In this document: positions 1 through 9,375 of the stretch, one piece after another | Layout: each line of letters begins with the position of its first letter | Position numbering within the stretch: position 1 is the first letter of the stretch | NCBI GenBank assembly: GCA_028571685.1 | Contig: CM053146.1 | Coordinates: 116,721,431 to 116,785,430 of the forward strand | Direction of reading: 5' to 3' | DNA from: Heterohyrax brucei | Taxonomy: Eukaryota; Chordata; Mammalia; Hyracoidea; Procaviidae | DNA: 64,000 nt | Made by a program: the position numbers and the translations under genes | Notes under the pieces: model-generated | Told to the model about the DNA's origin: nothing | Seen by the model: only the letters and a program-made list of their open reading frames with translations | Database searches by the model: none

Positions 1-1193
1 CAATTCCCCTCTCATTTCTAATTTGCGTTATTTGTTTCTTTCCTGATTTTCTTTAGTAAGTTTAGCCAGTGGTTTGTCAATTTTGTTGATGTTTTCAAAA
101 ACTAGCTTTTGGTCTTTTTGATTTTTTCAGTTGTTTTTCTACTCTCAAATTCATTTAGCTCTGCTCTAATCTTTATGATCTGGTTTCTTCTGGTGTCTGA
201 GGGGTTCCTCTGTTGTTCTCTCTCTAGTTGTTCAAGCTGTAGAGTTAGTTCCTTGATTTGGTTTTTTTCTTCCTTCCAGATGTGTGCATTTATGGAGATA
301 AACAGACCTCTGAGCACTGCTTTGGCTGTATCCCATAGGTTCTGGTAGGAAGTGTTTTCCTTCTCATTGGAATCCATGAATTTCTTGATTTCATCCTTGA
401 TTTCTTCTATCACCCATGGTTTTTTTGAGCAAGATGTTCAGTTTCCAAGAGTTCAACTTTCTATCTATGTTTTTTCTGCTATTGATACTGACTTTTATGG
501 CTTTATGATCTGAGAAGATGCTTTACAGTAATTCAAGGGTATGGATTTTGTTGAGAATTGTATTATGTCCTAACACATGGTCAATTCTGGAGAATGTTCT
601 ATGTGCACTGGCGAAGAAGGTATAGTTGTCCGCTGATGGGTAGAAAGTTCTGTATATATCAATGAGGTTTAATTGGTTAACTGCAGCAATAAGGTCTTCT
701 GTATCTTTACTGAGCTTTTTTCTAGATGATCTGTCCAGTATTGAGAGTGGAGTGTTGAAGTCTTCCACTATTATTGTGGAGTAATCTAACTCTTTTTTGA
801 GTGTAGTCGGTGTTTCTTTGATGTATTTAGGTGCTCTGATATTAGGTGCATAAATATTTAATGTAGTTAAGTCTTGCTTGTGTACTGAACTTTTCAGCAA
901 AAATAGTGTCCATCTGTGTCCACAATGGTGGATTTTACATTAAAATTGATTTTATCTGAGATTAGAATTGCCACACCTGATCTTCTTTGTTCCTTGTTAG
1001 CTTGATATATATTCTTCCACCCTTTAATTTTCAGTTTGTTCCTATCTTTAAGTCTCAAGTGAGTTTCTTGTAGACAACATATGGATGGGTCATGTCTTTT
1101 GATCCAAGGTGTCACTCGTTGTCTCTTTACTAGAGCATTCAGTCCATTCACATTTAATGTAATTATTGATAGGTGTGTGCTCAGTGCTGCCAT
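1..1193 (-). pseudogene. L1 ORF2 5' portion (endonuclease domain), broken
   Basis: The conceptual product begins MAALSTHLSIITLNVNGLN at 1193 and follows the apurinic-endonuclease-like domain of L1 ORF2p. In order I see LNVNGLN, CCLQETHL, GVAILISDK, LNIYAPN, EDFNTPLS, LIDIYRTF, a SxIDHV-type block and, in another frame near 507-515, an SDH motif. These correspond to the Asn, Glu, Tyr, Asp and His active-site positions of the family. A one-base loss in a run of A at 899-903 (plus strand) shifts the frame after GHYF. A stop lies at 523-525, and the segment 413-102 continues the linker toward the reverse transcriptase. The usual Gly before DFN is replaced by Glu. The reverse transcriptase itself is outside the window. 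Confidence 0.9.
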
Positions 1194-1624
1194 TGTGATA
1201 TGTTTATTTTTATGTTGATGTTTTCTCTGTTGATCTTATTAGTCTGTTCTGGGACATTCTTTTTGTGAGTTGATTTTTCACCTTTTACAGAGCTGATTTT
1301 GTAGTTGTTGAGACTCCTGTGTTACATTTCTTGAAATGGTATGATACATCTTTGTTGTGCTTTACAGCTGCCCCATGATCACCCTTAATAAACTAAATAT
1401 AAATCCAATTTTAATTACTACCAGTCTTCTTATCTTACTCTCCATCTGGAAGGACTGCAACGACTGTGGTACATCCCTCTTTTTAATATGTGGCACCCTA
1501 GTTGTCATGATAATCACTGGATTGTTTCTTTTAGTATTAAAACTGTGATTTAATTTGAAGCCTTCCCTAACTGAGCAGAGTTCTGAATAATGTGTTGTTC
1601 TAAAATATAAAGTTAGTGGTTTTG
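1194..1624 (-). other. L1 inter-ORF spacer, about 430 bp
   Basis: This lies between the ORF1 stop (1625-1627) and the ORF2 start (1193). It is AT-rich, and I recognise neither coding similarity nor an inserted repeat. Human L1 has a spacer of about 60 bp, so this one is long. Confidence 0.6.
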
Positions 1625-2257
1625 TTACTCTAAGCCAAAGCCAAGAACTTCTTTCAGTATTTCTTGTAGCTTTGGTTTGTTTTTTACAAAGTCTCTGAGT
1701 TTCTGTTTATCCGGGAATGTCTTAATTTCATTTTCATATTTGAAAGACAGTTTTGCAGGATATACAACTCTTGGTTGGAAATTCTTTTCCTTCAAGCCTT
1801 TGAATGTGTCCTGCCACTGTCTCTGTGCCAGCATGGTTTCTGCTGAGAAATCTGATGAAAGCCTACAGAGTTTCCCTCTGAATGCTAGCTTTGCTTTGAG
1901 TCTTGCTGTCTTTAAGAGCTACTGCTTATGTTTCATTTTGTTAAGCTTAATTATAATACGTCTTGGAGTCTTTCTTTTGAGATCTTTTTAGGGTGGTGTA
2001 TGATATGCATCTGGGATATCTATATTCTCTTCCTTCATGATTTCTGGGAATTTTTCTGTCAGCAGCTCAGCAACAATACTGTCTGTGTTCTCAGGGGTCT
2101 CATCCTGTTCAGGGACTCCAAATAATCAAAGGTTGTTCCTCTTAATAGAGTCCCACATGCTTCTTAATGCTTCCTCATTATTTTTGTTTCTTTTTTCTGA
2201 TTTCTGGTCATAGACGCTGGTGTCAACAACTCTGTCTTCCAAGTCAGAAATTCTTTT
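1625..2257 (-). pseudogene. L1 ORF1 C-terminal part (RRM and C-terminal domains), broken
   Basis: The minus strand encodes FGVPE, then a PRRIIIKLNK block, LLKTARLKAKL, QRQWQDTFKGLKEKNFQPR and YPAKLSF, ending in LKEVLGFGLE and a TAA at 1625-1627. This order matches the RNA-binding RRM and C-terminal domain of L1 ORF1p, the trimeric nucleic-acid chaperone. At least three in-frame stops are present (before LFGVPE, before KDLK and before LLKTA). The N-terminal part lies at 3461-3795, on the other side of an inserted L1. Confidence 0.85.
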
Positions 2258-3460
2258 TTTTTTAATTTTTTTAATTTTTATTTAACATAACTGAGTGAAA
2301 ATGTACATTCACATATAAATTTATATGCCCACCTATATGCAGCTTCCACTGCTCTCCCTGTCCGGTGACTGCACATTATTCCTCTCTGCTCCATACATGT
2401 CTCATCCTCCCAACAACCTCCTTTCCCCTCCTCTCCATCCACTCCCCTTCCTCCAGCCAGAGGTCAGCAAGATGATATCCTGTAGATGTATAGAACCACA
2501 AAGTGCTTCCAATATATGGTCACTCTGCATTGCCAAGTCCAATCCATTCCTGTCCAAAGAGTGGACCTTTGTTATAATTTATGGGAAAGGGCAGCATCAG
2601 GGCCGGGGCCCATGCTCTCAGAGGAACCCCAAAACTGCTGGACCATCAATTGAGGTCTTTTAGTGGAGATCTCATGATGCACCCCTTTTTATTCTTGTGT
2701 TGCCAGTGAGACTCCTCTCTGTGAGCTCCATCGTGGCTATCACTGGTGGTGGCCGGGCACCATCCGGTTCTTCTGGTCCCAAGTCGATGTAGGCACCCAC
2801 TCTTGTGGGTCTCTCTGTCTTCTTGGTTGTCTTTACTGCATGTCATTTTGGTCCTCAGTGAGCATCCATTCCTGCTGAGTTGGGACCATTTGCTGTGTCC
2901 TCGGATGGCAGCTTGGCAGCTTTTAAGACCCCATACGCCACTCACCAATGTAGGGTGCAGAGAGCTCTCTTAGCAAAACGCTAGTTGTGCCAATTGGCCT
3001 GGAATTCGCCTAAGAGCGTGGTCCCCCACCCCCTGCCCGAGCTACTCTATCCTTGCAGTATTGAGTCAAGATGGAAGGAGTACTCAAGTTATGCTGAAGT
3101 CCACTTAATGTTGTTCTTGTTTCTAATGTGTGCTATCACCACTTTCTCCCAACTAGATTTCTAGTAACTACCTAAACTAAACCCTCCCCCCCACCCCCTC
3201 CCTCCCCTCCCTTGCAGCTGTCAAAGAGTCTTTTTTTCTATACACAAGTCTGTTTGGGAGGTCTTATCGTAGAGGTCTCATACAGTATTTGTCCCTTTGT
3301 CGCTGACTACTTTCACTCAACATAATGTCTTCCAGTTGAAACCAGGTTAGGTGATGTCTCCTGGAATCATCATTATTCTTTATCATTGCGTAGTGCTCCA
3401 TTGAGTATATGTACCATAGTTTACCTATCCATTCTTCTATTGTTGGGCATCTGGATTGAT
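2258..3460 (-). mobile_element. 5'-truncated L1 inserted in ORF1 of the larger L1
   Basis: The insert is flanked by the same 20-bp sequence, tccaagtcagaaattctttt, at 2238-2257 and 3461-3480, a typical LINE target-site duplication. A T/A-rich run at the left end is the poly(A) tail of a minus-strand copy. Its 5' end still encodes PTIEEWIGKLWYIYSMEHY, the end of L1 ORF2p, followed by a 3' UTR of about 1 kb. Short reading frames inside it are non-functional. Confidence 0.92.
3182..3213 (-). other. G-rich tract of the L1 3' UTR
   Basis: The plus strand is almost pure C in runs of 3 to 7. The minus (sense) strand therefore has many G runs separated by single A or T, able to form a G-quadruplex. 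A G-rich polypurine tract in the 3' UTR is a known recurring feature of mammalian L1 elements. Confidence 0.8.
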
Positions 3461-3795
3461 TCCAAGTCAGAAATTCTTTTTTCCATTTGTTGCATTCTGT
3501 TTTCTTGGCTTTGAATGGAAGTTTCTATTTCTTTGATTTTGTTCTTGATCTGTTGGATTTCAGAGTACTGGTGTACCATCATATCAAACAGCTTGTTTAA
3601 TTTTTCCTTTTGTTCTTCTGCATTTTGTATAAGGTCTAGAAGGGCTCTGTACATAATCATTTTGTATTCACCTTCTGATGGTTTCAGAAAAGTTTCCTTA
3701 TCCAGAAAACTCCTTGGTTGTTTTGTTTGTGAGCCTTCTGAAACCATGGGTGATGTCTTGTATGCCACAAGCATCTGTTGCTTTTTGGGTTTCAT
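3461..3795 (-). pseudogene. L1 ORF1 N-terminal part (coiled coil), cut by insertion
   Basis: I chose the ATG at 3795 (MKPKKQQML) because the usual L1 ORF1 N-terminus is short and basic, although the frame stays open to 3873. The product runs through YKMIMYRALLDLIQNAEEQK and a heptad-rich segment (KEKLNKLFDMM ... IKEIETSIQSQENRMQQMEKRISDLES), the coiled coil that trimerises ORF1p. It is severed from its RNA-binding half by the L1 at 2258-3460. Confidence 0.88.
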
Positions 3796-4803
3796 GTGAG
3801 TATGTAAAGTATGGGAGATACTGTGAGGGTGGACTGCAGATGTTTCTCTAGGCTGTCTTAAAATATAAAACAAAAGGCATCTAACTACTTCCTAAGTCAG
3901 TCAAGTTTTCAGGTGTAGAGGTCCCTCTTCCCAACTGGCAAAGTAAGCACCTCTATATTTGACCCCAGATGATACAAATTAGTTCAAAATTACAGCAATG
4001 CTACTGCCCTGTTGGTCTCTGCTGACAGGGTCCAGCCTTAGGTGACACTGTGTAAACTACTGCTTTTCTGGTAGAAAAGCACTCTCCTGTGGGCAGGCTC
4101 TGGCTCCCAGGCTAAGAAATAGGTCCAGCTGTGGCCACCGTATCTAAGATGGCACCTTCCACACAGTCAGCAGATAGAAGGGCTAAAGATGCCTAGAGGT
4201 AGTGAGTCCTCCGCCTCTGTTGCAGGGCCCCTACCACAGGAAACACTGTGTAAACTACTGCTTTTCTGTCAGAGAAGCACTGTCCCGTTTGCAGGTGCTT
4301 GCTCTCAGGCTAAGAATTAGCTCCTGCAAAAATCTATGCATCCAACATGGCATCCCTCACACAGGCACTGCGGTTCCATACAAAGCTCACTGTGACAGGG
4401 ATAAAAAGACAGGCCCAAACTGGCTAGATGAACAGAATCCTAAGCTTGCCTCTCAAAATATGGGAATTTTGCCTGCCTATCCCACCAGCAGTGAGTCTGA
4501 GTCTAGCTGCTAGGCAAGACCCAGCTCTGCCCGCCAGCCAGCCAAGCCAAAGACAAGGAAAAAAAAGAGTCAAAATGGTGCTCTTACCTTCAGTCCATGA
4601 GAGCCAGGGCTAGCCAGGGTGGGAGTCAGCAGAAGAGAGGAGGTTTTTCGTTCAATGGTATGAAGTCCAAGGTAACAGTCCTGTGCCTTGTCCTGGGGGC
4701 TCACTAGGTTACCAGAGGCTCCGTTTTATTATCAATTCAGGTCTTGGTTTCCAGAGGGATATAAGGAGACATGCGCTTAGTCCGCCATCTTGACTGCACC
4801 CCT
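3796..4803 (-). promoter_or_regulatory. L1 5' UTR / internal promoter
   Basis: About 1 kb upstream of ORF1, richer in G+C than its surroundings. It ends at 4803 with the minus-strand CAAGATGGCGG core (4782-4792), like the YY1-type start-site element of other L1s. Two imperfect direct repeats with a 198-bp offset begin near 4014 and 4212; both contain tgtaaactactgcttttctg (4051 and 4249). Promoter activity is inferred from family knowledge only. Confidence 0.75.
4014..4375 (-). repeat. Two tandem units in the L1 5' UTR
   Basis: The units share tgtaaactactgcttttctg, an aagcactctcc/aagcactgtcc block, a ctcaggctaagaa block and an aagatggc/aacatggc block, spaced alike, with a period of about 198 bp. 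This resembles the monomer arrays at the 5' ends of some L1 families. Confidence 0.7.
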
Positions 4804-5034
4804 GGTTTGCATTTTTTGAAAGTTATATACATATTCACTCACACACAGAGACGCAACACACACTCTTAAGGATATAGTTGTTTTTTTTAAGAGAAGTCCA
4901 ATATCTCTTATTGTAGTATAGTCTGTGTATCATTGTATCCTTTCATGCTGAATTTAAGTTTTGGAAATAGCAACAAGTCACACAGGGCAAATTTGGTGAA
5001 CTAAGAAGTTGATGAAGCTAAGTAACAATGGTAC

Positions 5035-5335
5035 TATACCAGTCTTCTTTGGAAGCAAAGATGCTGAAGCTTCAACTGTTTTACTTTGGTCATGTCATCA
5101 GAAGTCAGTTGCTAGAAAAGGACATGTTTGTACTCAGTGAACACAAGGGAAACTTTCAATGAGTTGGATTGACACAATAGTCACAACAATGGGCTCAAAA
5201 ACACCAAGGTTCATGAAGGTGGCATAAGACTGGGCAATGTTCCAGTGTGTTATGTATAAAGTCACCATGAGCCAGAGCCAACTTGCCAGCAATGAACTAC
5301 GTAGGGTTGCTGTGAGTCAACAGCAATGGGTAATG
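5035..5335 (+). mobile_element. BovB/RTE LINE, 3' end fragment
   Basis: The sequence follows the C-terminal coding end of BovB (a Y-F-G-H-V block, a decayed RxRRWID-like block, then the dispensable tail ending in a caatggg motif). It matches the parallel fragments at 11445, 34490 and 43495 of this window. It is heavily mutated. Confidence 0.7.
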
Positions 5336-5349
5336 TGCCGGGCTATGTC

Positions 5350-5575
5350 CTAAGTGTTTCATATCCATTATCACACTCAGTTCTCCCCAAACCCTCTTTA
5401 GTTGCTATCAATAAATATCAATCTTTATGTTATAGATGAAGAAACTGATACACAGGAGATTCAAGTGCTTTTCTTAGTTACTAGAAGTACACAACTCATA
5501 AAAAGATAGAGCTAGCGTTCGGAGCAAAGTTCTTTCAAGTTCGAAGCTCAAGCTTGTATCATTACATCAGTATTT
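5350..5575 (-). repeat. MIR SINE
   Basis: The block 'atagatgaagaaactgatac' with surrounding blocks about serial subtraction of old positions follows the MIR core in reverse. It is old and diverged. Confidence 0.6.
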
Positions 5576-5670
5576 TTCAAACTTTACTGGTGATTAAACT
5601 TGTTTGTGTATTTAACAAAAATAAAAACTCTTAGGCCATATCTCAGGTATACCACAAAAATGAACTCACT

Positions 5671-5870
5671 AATGGGTCAAGTTGAGTCAATTTAGACTCG
5701 TACTGACCCTATAGGACAGAAGAGAACTGCCCCATGGGATTTCCAACACTGTAAATCTTTACAGAAGTAGACTATTATATCTTTTTCCTGGGGAGCAGCA
5801 GAGTGGGTTCCAGGGCCACCTTTTGGTTCGCAGGTGAGCACTTAAGTCACTGAGCCATCAGTGCTTCTTA
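5671..5870 (-). repeat. AfroSINE
   Basis: Reverse of the AfroSINE consensus: a gactcgtactgaccctatag tail block, a gaactgccccatggg block, and a tRNA-like head near 5830-5870. Confidence 0.85.
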
Positions 5871-6184
5871 ACATCAAAATCTACAGAGGACTCTGGAAAG
5901 ATTACACTTCATGACACCATGGCATCTCCACCATGTTTATTTAACAATAAAACATGAATCTAAGGTAATGAGATGATACATACAGGTTACAGATATTCTG
6001 AAGTCAGTTCTCAAAACAGAGACTCAGAACTCTACACACATTATTTGTTGCAATGATAGCACAGATTTCAGTGACTTTGAAGGACAGTGTTGTTTGCATG
6101 ATTTGTAGTGATTGAAATGAGCAGCCTCATTGCTATGTACACACAACTCACAGTAGGGTAAAGAGAAACAATGTCTTAAGAGTG

Positions 6185-6275
6185 GAAAGAACAAGGCAAC
6201 TCTGGTTTAGGATCTCCAGTAAGTCGATTAATTCCTCAGAGCCTTAGTTCTTTATCTGTAAAACGCTAACACTCA
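6185..6275 (+). repeat. MIR SINE fragment
   Basis: The block from attcctcagagccttagttc to tatctgtaaaacg resembles the MIR core (cctcagtttcctcatctgtaaaa). Short and diverged. Confidence 0.5.
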
Positions 6276-6281
6276 TATATA

Positions 6282-6839
6282 CAAGGACTGCCAACTAAGT
6301 TCATGAATTCATCCTAGAAAAAGTGCTGTACACCTCACTGGTGAATACCAATGCAGTCATCTTCAAAGTATTTCCCTTGAGAAGCTGTGCACTGATGCCA
6401 GTGCTTAGTCTATGCTTCAAAGCAATTTTGGAACTCTTTTTCTGGAATGGCCATCAGAGCTGTCATCATATTATGCTTGATGTCCTGAATGACATCCAAA
6501 TGTCTCCCTTTCAGTATTTCCTTTATCTCTGGGTAAAGAAAAAAGTCACCGGGGGCCAGATTAGGCGCGTAGGGAGAGTGTTCCAATACAGTTATGTGTT
6601 TACTGGCTAAAAACTTCTCACAAGACAGCTATACAGTTAAGTTCGTGAACTTGCTGCCATGCCACTGTGCACAAAGGCCATTTCAGAAAGAGTTCTAAAA
6701 TTGCTTTGAAGGGTGGACTAGGCAGTGGCATCAGTATACAGCTTCCCAAGGGGAGTACTTCGAAGGTGACCATAGTGATATTTAGTAGTGAGGTATGCAG
6801 CACTTAGAACAATTACGTTCACAAATTTGTCAGACCTTG
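6282..6839 (-). mobile_element. mariner-derived palindromic element, copy 1
   Basis: The left end (ggactgccaactaagttcat) and the reverse of the right end (ggtctgacaaatttgtgaac) are inverted repeats, and the similarity extends about 175 bp into each arm. The centre, on the minus strand, encodes a TVLEHSPYAPNLAPGDFFLY-like block, the last catalytic segment of mariner transposases. The left target TA is visible at 6280-6281; the right one is not intact. Confidence 0.85.
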
Positions 6840-8104
6840 CGCGTGTACCTTAGCATAGAGTAAACTCTTAATAACAGGTAATTCTGGTAACAAAAAAGCA
6901 CATTTCCCATGGTGAATGGTAAATGTAGACCGTGATAGTCAGCAGGCATCATTGTGTAATGAGCTAGTCGAAGAAACGTTTCCAGCCGAGGTAAGTCTAG
7001 AGGTGAATCTGGAAAAACGTGTGCAGGAAGCTTCTACTGTTCTTATGTGGATATAGATGGACTGCAATATTTTAAAAGGAACTTCAGGAGTGGAAATAGC
7101 AAGAAGTGAATTAAAATGTCCCCTAGGTGGTGCTGAATCATCATAAAAATGGAAGTAAAAAAAGTTGGTATTTTTAGAAGTTGACTCTGGGTTGAATTCC
7201 AAATAAGATGAGGATGGGAAAAAATGACCAGGCAGAAAGACTGCTTTTAGTAGTAGAGAGTACACAATGCCTTTGTCCGTGAGGCCCCACCAGATCTTGG
7301 GTTTGTTTTAGCTGGACACAGGAAGCTGGACAAGGCCAACTTTAGCTATTTGCTGAGAGCTGTTGGAACCCTACTGATTTTGACATGTCAGAAACCACAT
7401 GTGGCATTGCTATGGGGATGAGAATAGCCTGGGATGTTAGTCCTAGCCACTCAGGGGCTAAGTATGAGGTTAGATGGATGGCAGGGCCCCTGGACTATTT
7501 AAATATGTGTGCTAATGAGTTTTAAACAAGTACAGCTCATTATTGTTCTGTGGGTAACACTGTGAATTTCCACAACTATATCCGTCCTTCTCAACCACAA
7601 TTGCTGGGCAACCTATTTTTCTTTGGGCATCAAAAGCGATAGCATCTGGGAAGTAAATCTGATGAATTCTGTCTGGCAACCAACATCCTTCAGGCTGCCA
7701 GATCCTGGGGAAGGAAACTAAGATGCTCAGAAGTTGGTGCAGGGCCAGATATACCTGTCCTTGAGGTCCCTCTCATTGACGGGGGAAGGAGGCCTGCCAA
7801 ATGTGGAACTTTTGAAACTCCACTTCCTGAGTTCATTTCCATTTTGGCAAGATGTGACTTTGGTTTCCAAGGGAAAGACTTCACATGTATTAAAATGTCT
7901 TAGTTGCTGAAGTTGCTTTGTGTCGTCCACTAAGGCCTTCTGCCATCCATCACCATTTCCCCACACATTTTCAATGTGGTATCTTTGGAAGGTAACCATA
8001 GCAACTAAGCTTACTCAGAAACAACTGAATCTAGGCAGTAAAGGGGGAGATAACCCGTGGTAATTTTCATTTGAAGCCTGCAGGACACTATTGACTCTAA
8101 TAAT
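6840..8104. other. Unique sequence, no gene recognised
   Basis: No repeat family recognised and no long reading frame. An RFX-like imperfect palindrome lies at 7991-8005. Confidence 0.5.
7991..8005 (-). promoter_or_regulatory. RFX/X-box-like motif
   Basis: The minus strand reads gttgctatggttacc, two half-sites close to the GTTGCC-AT-GGYAAC class. Function is not shown. Confidence 0.35.
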
Positions 8105-8325
8105 AGCATAGGCTGGGTACTATTATCTTTGTGCTAGACATTTGATTCTCACGACAACCCTATGAGGTAGTCTTTATTATCCCTTTTAACAGCTGAGTGA
8201 GCTGTATGTCGCACAGAGATTTTGATGACTGGTCCACGGATGCATGGCTAGCTAGATCTGCTCAGTCCTGAAGCTAAAGTTTCTTCTCCTTTATGCACTG
8301 TCTTCTAAGGAAAATTCAAGAGGAA
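8105..8325 (-). repeat. MIR SINE
   Basis: The block tctcacgacaaccctatgag, then a tattatccctttt block and a cctgaagctaaag block, follow the reverse of MIR. Confidence 0.7.
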
Positions 8326-8340
8326 GCTTGCAGTTCCATT

Positions 8341-8495
8341 TGAACCTATTGCCACAGAGGTGATTCTGACTCACAGTGACTCTATGGGCCAGAACAGGAC
8401 TATCCTGCAGTGTTTCCTAGGAGGAGCTGATGGATTCAAACTACCAACCTTTTGTTTAGCAGCTGAACTCTTAACCACTATGCAACCAGGGTTCC
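8341..8495 (-). repeat. AfroSINE
   Basis: Complete short form in reverse: gattctgactcacagtgact, then ggattcaaactaccaacctt, then ttaaccactatgcaaccagg. It sits directly between two old MIRs. Confidence 0.9.
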
Positions 8496-8634
8496 TATGT
8501 CCATTTAGTGGGTAGAAGAATGAGTCCCCAAAATATGGAAATTGTTCAAGGCAATTGCAGAGCTGCAGAACCTCTACCTCATCCCACTAATGCCTTTCTG
8601 TTGTGTGTAGCTTCAGAAATCCCAGGGTCACCTC

Positions 8635-8785
8635 ACTGGATGCTCACAGTAGGTCTTCGTAATTATTATGTCAACCACTGATGAAGATATTGAGACACTA
8701 TTGAGAGGTTAGGTGTCGTTTCCAAGGCCACTAACTATTTCAGTGAAGGATAAGACATCAAATCCAGGTCTCTGTATGATGTTTT
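8635..8785 (-). repeat. MIR SINE
   Basis: A diverged reverse MIR core: a gatgaagatattgagacac block, a gagaggttaggtgtc block and a caaatccaggtctctg block. Confidence 0.6.
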
Positions 8786-8801
8786 CCTAAATGTCCCCAA
8801 A

Positions 8802-8994
8802 CTTCATCATCACTGAGTTAATACTGACTCATAGTGGCCCTATAAGACAAAGTAGAACTGTCCCCAAAGGATTTCTAAGACTGTAAATCTTTTCAGAAGC
8901 AGACCATCACATGTTTATCTCAGGGAGCTACTGGTGGGTTCTAGCTGCTGACTTTTTGGTTAGTAGCCAAACAACTACTGCATCACTGGGGCTC
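8802..8994 (-). repeat. AfroSINE
   Basis: Longer form carrying the ctgtaaatcttttcagaagc block between the tail and the tRNA-like head; ends in actggggctcc. Confidence 0.88.
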
Positions 8995-9093
8995 CTTTCC
9001 CAACTGTACTGCTTTAAAATAGTCCACTCACCCACTGTCCCAATCCCCCATCTATCTATTCATTGCACAGGCATTTATTATGGAATGCTTGTT

Positions 9094-9375
9094 GTTAGGG
9101 GGCCATGAGTCAGATCCCACTCGACGGCACTTGGCTTGGCTTGGCTGTTGTTAGTTGTTAGCAACCATCAAGTTGACTCCATGCATTATAAAGTAGAACA
9201 GCCCCGCAGAATTTTCTTGGCTATAATCTTAATGAAGGCAGAATGACAGGCCTATTTTTCAAGGTACTTCTGTGTGGCTTTGAACCACCAAACTTTAGGT
9301 TAGTATTTGAGAACAAACCATTAGCCAAAGCCAGCCAAGTGCCATTGAGTCAGATCCGACTCATGGCGACCCTAG
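9094..9375. repeat. AfroSINE cluster with two tail fragments
   Basis: A plus-strand tail fragment (gccatgagtcagatcccact) at 9094-9141 ends in (cttgg)n. A minus-strand AfroSINE follows at 9142-9320 (caaccatcaagttgactcca to ggctttgaaccaccaaac). A second minus tail (gagtcagatccgactcatgg) lies at 9321-9375. The outer two tails face each other as an inverted pair. Confidence 0.75.

Larger units (their letters stand above)
1..4803 (-). mobile_element. L1 LINE, 5' part, running off the left edge
   Basis: Read on the minus strand, this is a 5' UTR (4803-3796), ORF1 (3795-1625, interrupted), a spacer (1624-1194) and the start of ORF2 (1193-1). The 5' terminus reads gtgcagtcaagatggcgg, with the CAAGATGG core typical of the YY1-type site near the start of L1 promoters, so the 5' end looks complete. 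The 3' half lies outside the window. Both reading frames carry stops and frameshifts, so the copy is dead. A younger L1 fragment splits ORF1 at 2258-3460. Confidence 0.9.

Noticed and set aside
2325-2973. Reading frames of 75 to 112 codons on both strands
   Set aside because: They lie in the 3' UTR of the inserted L1, which is noncoding.
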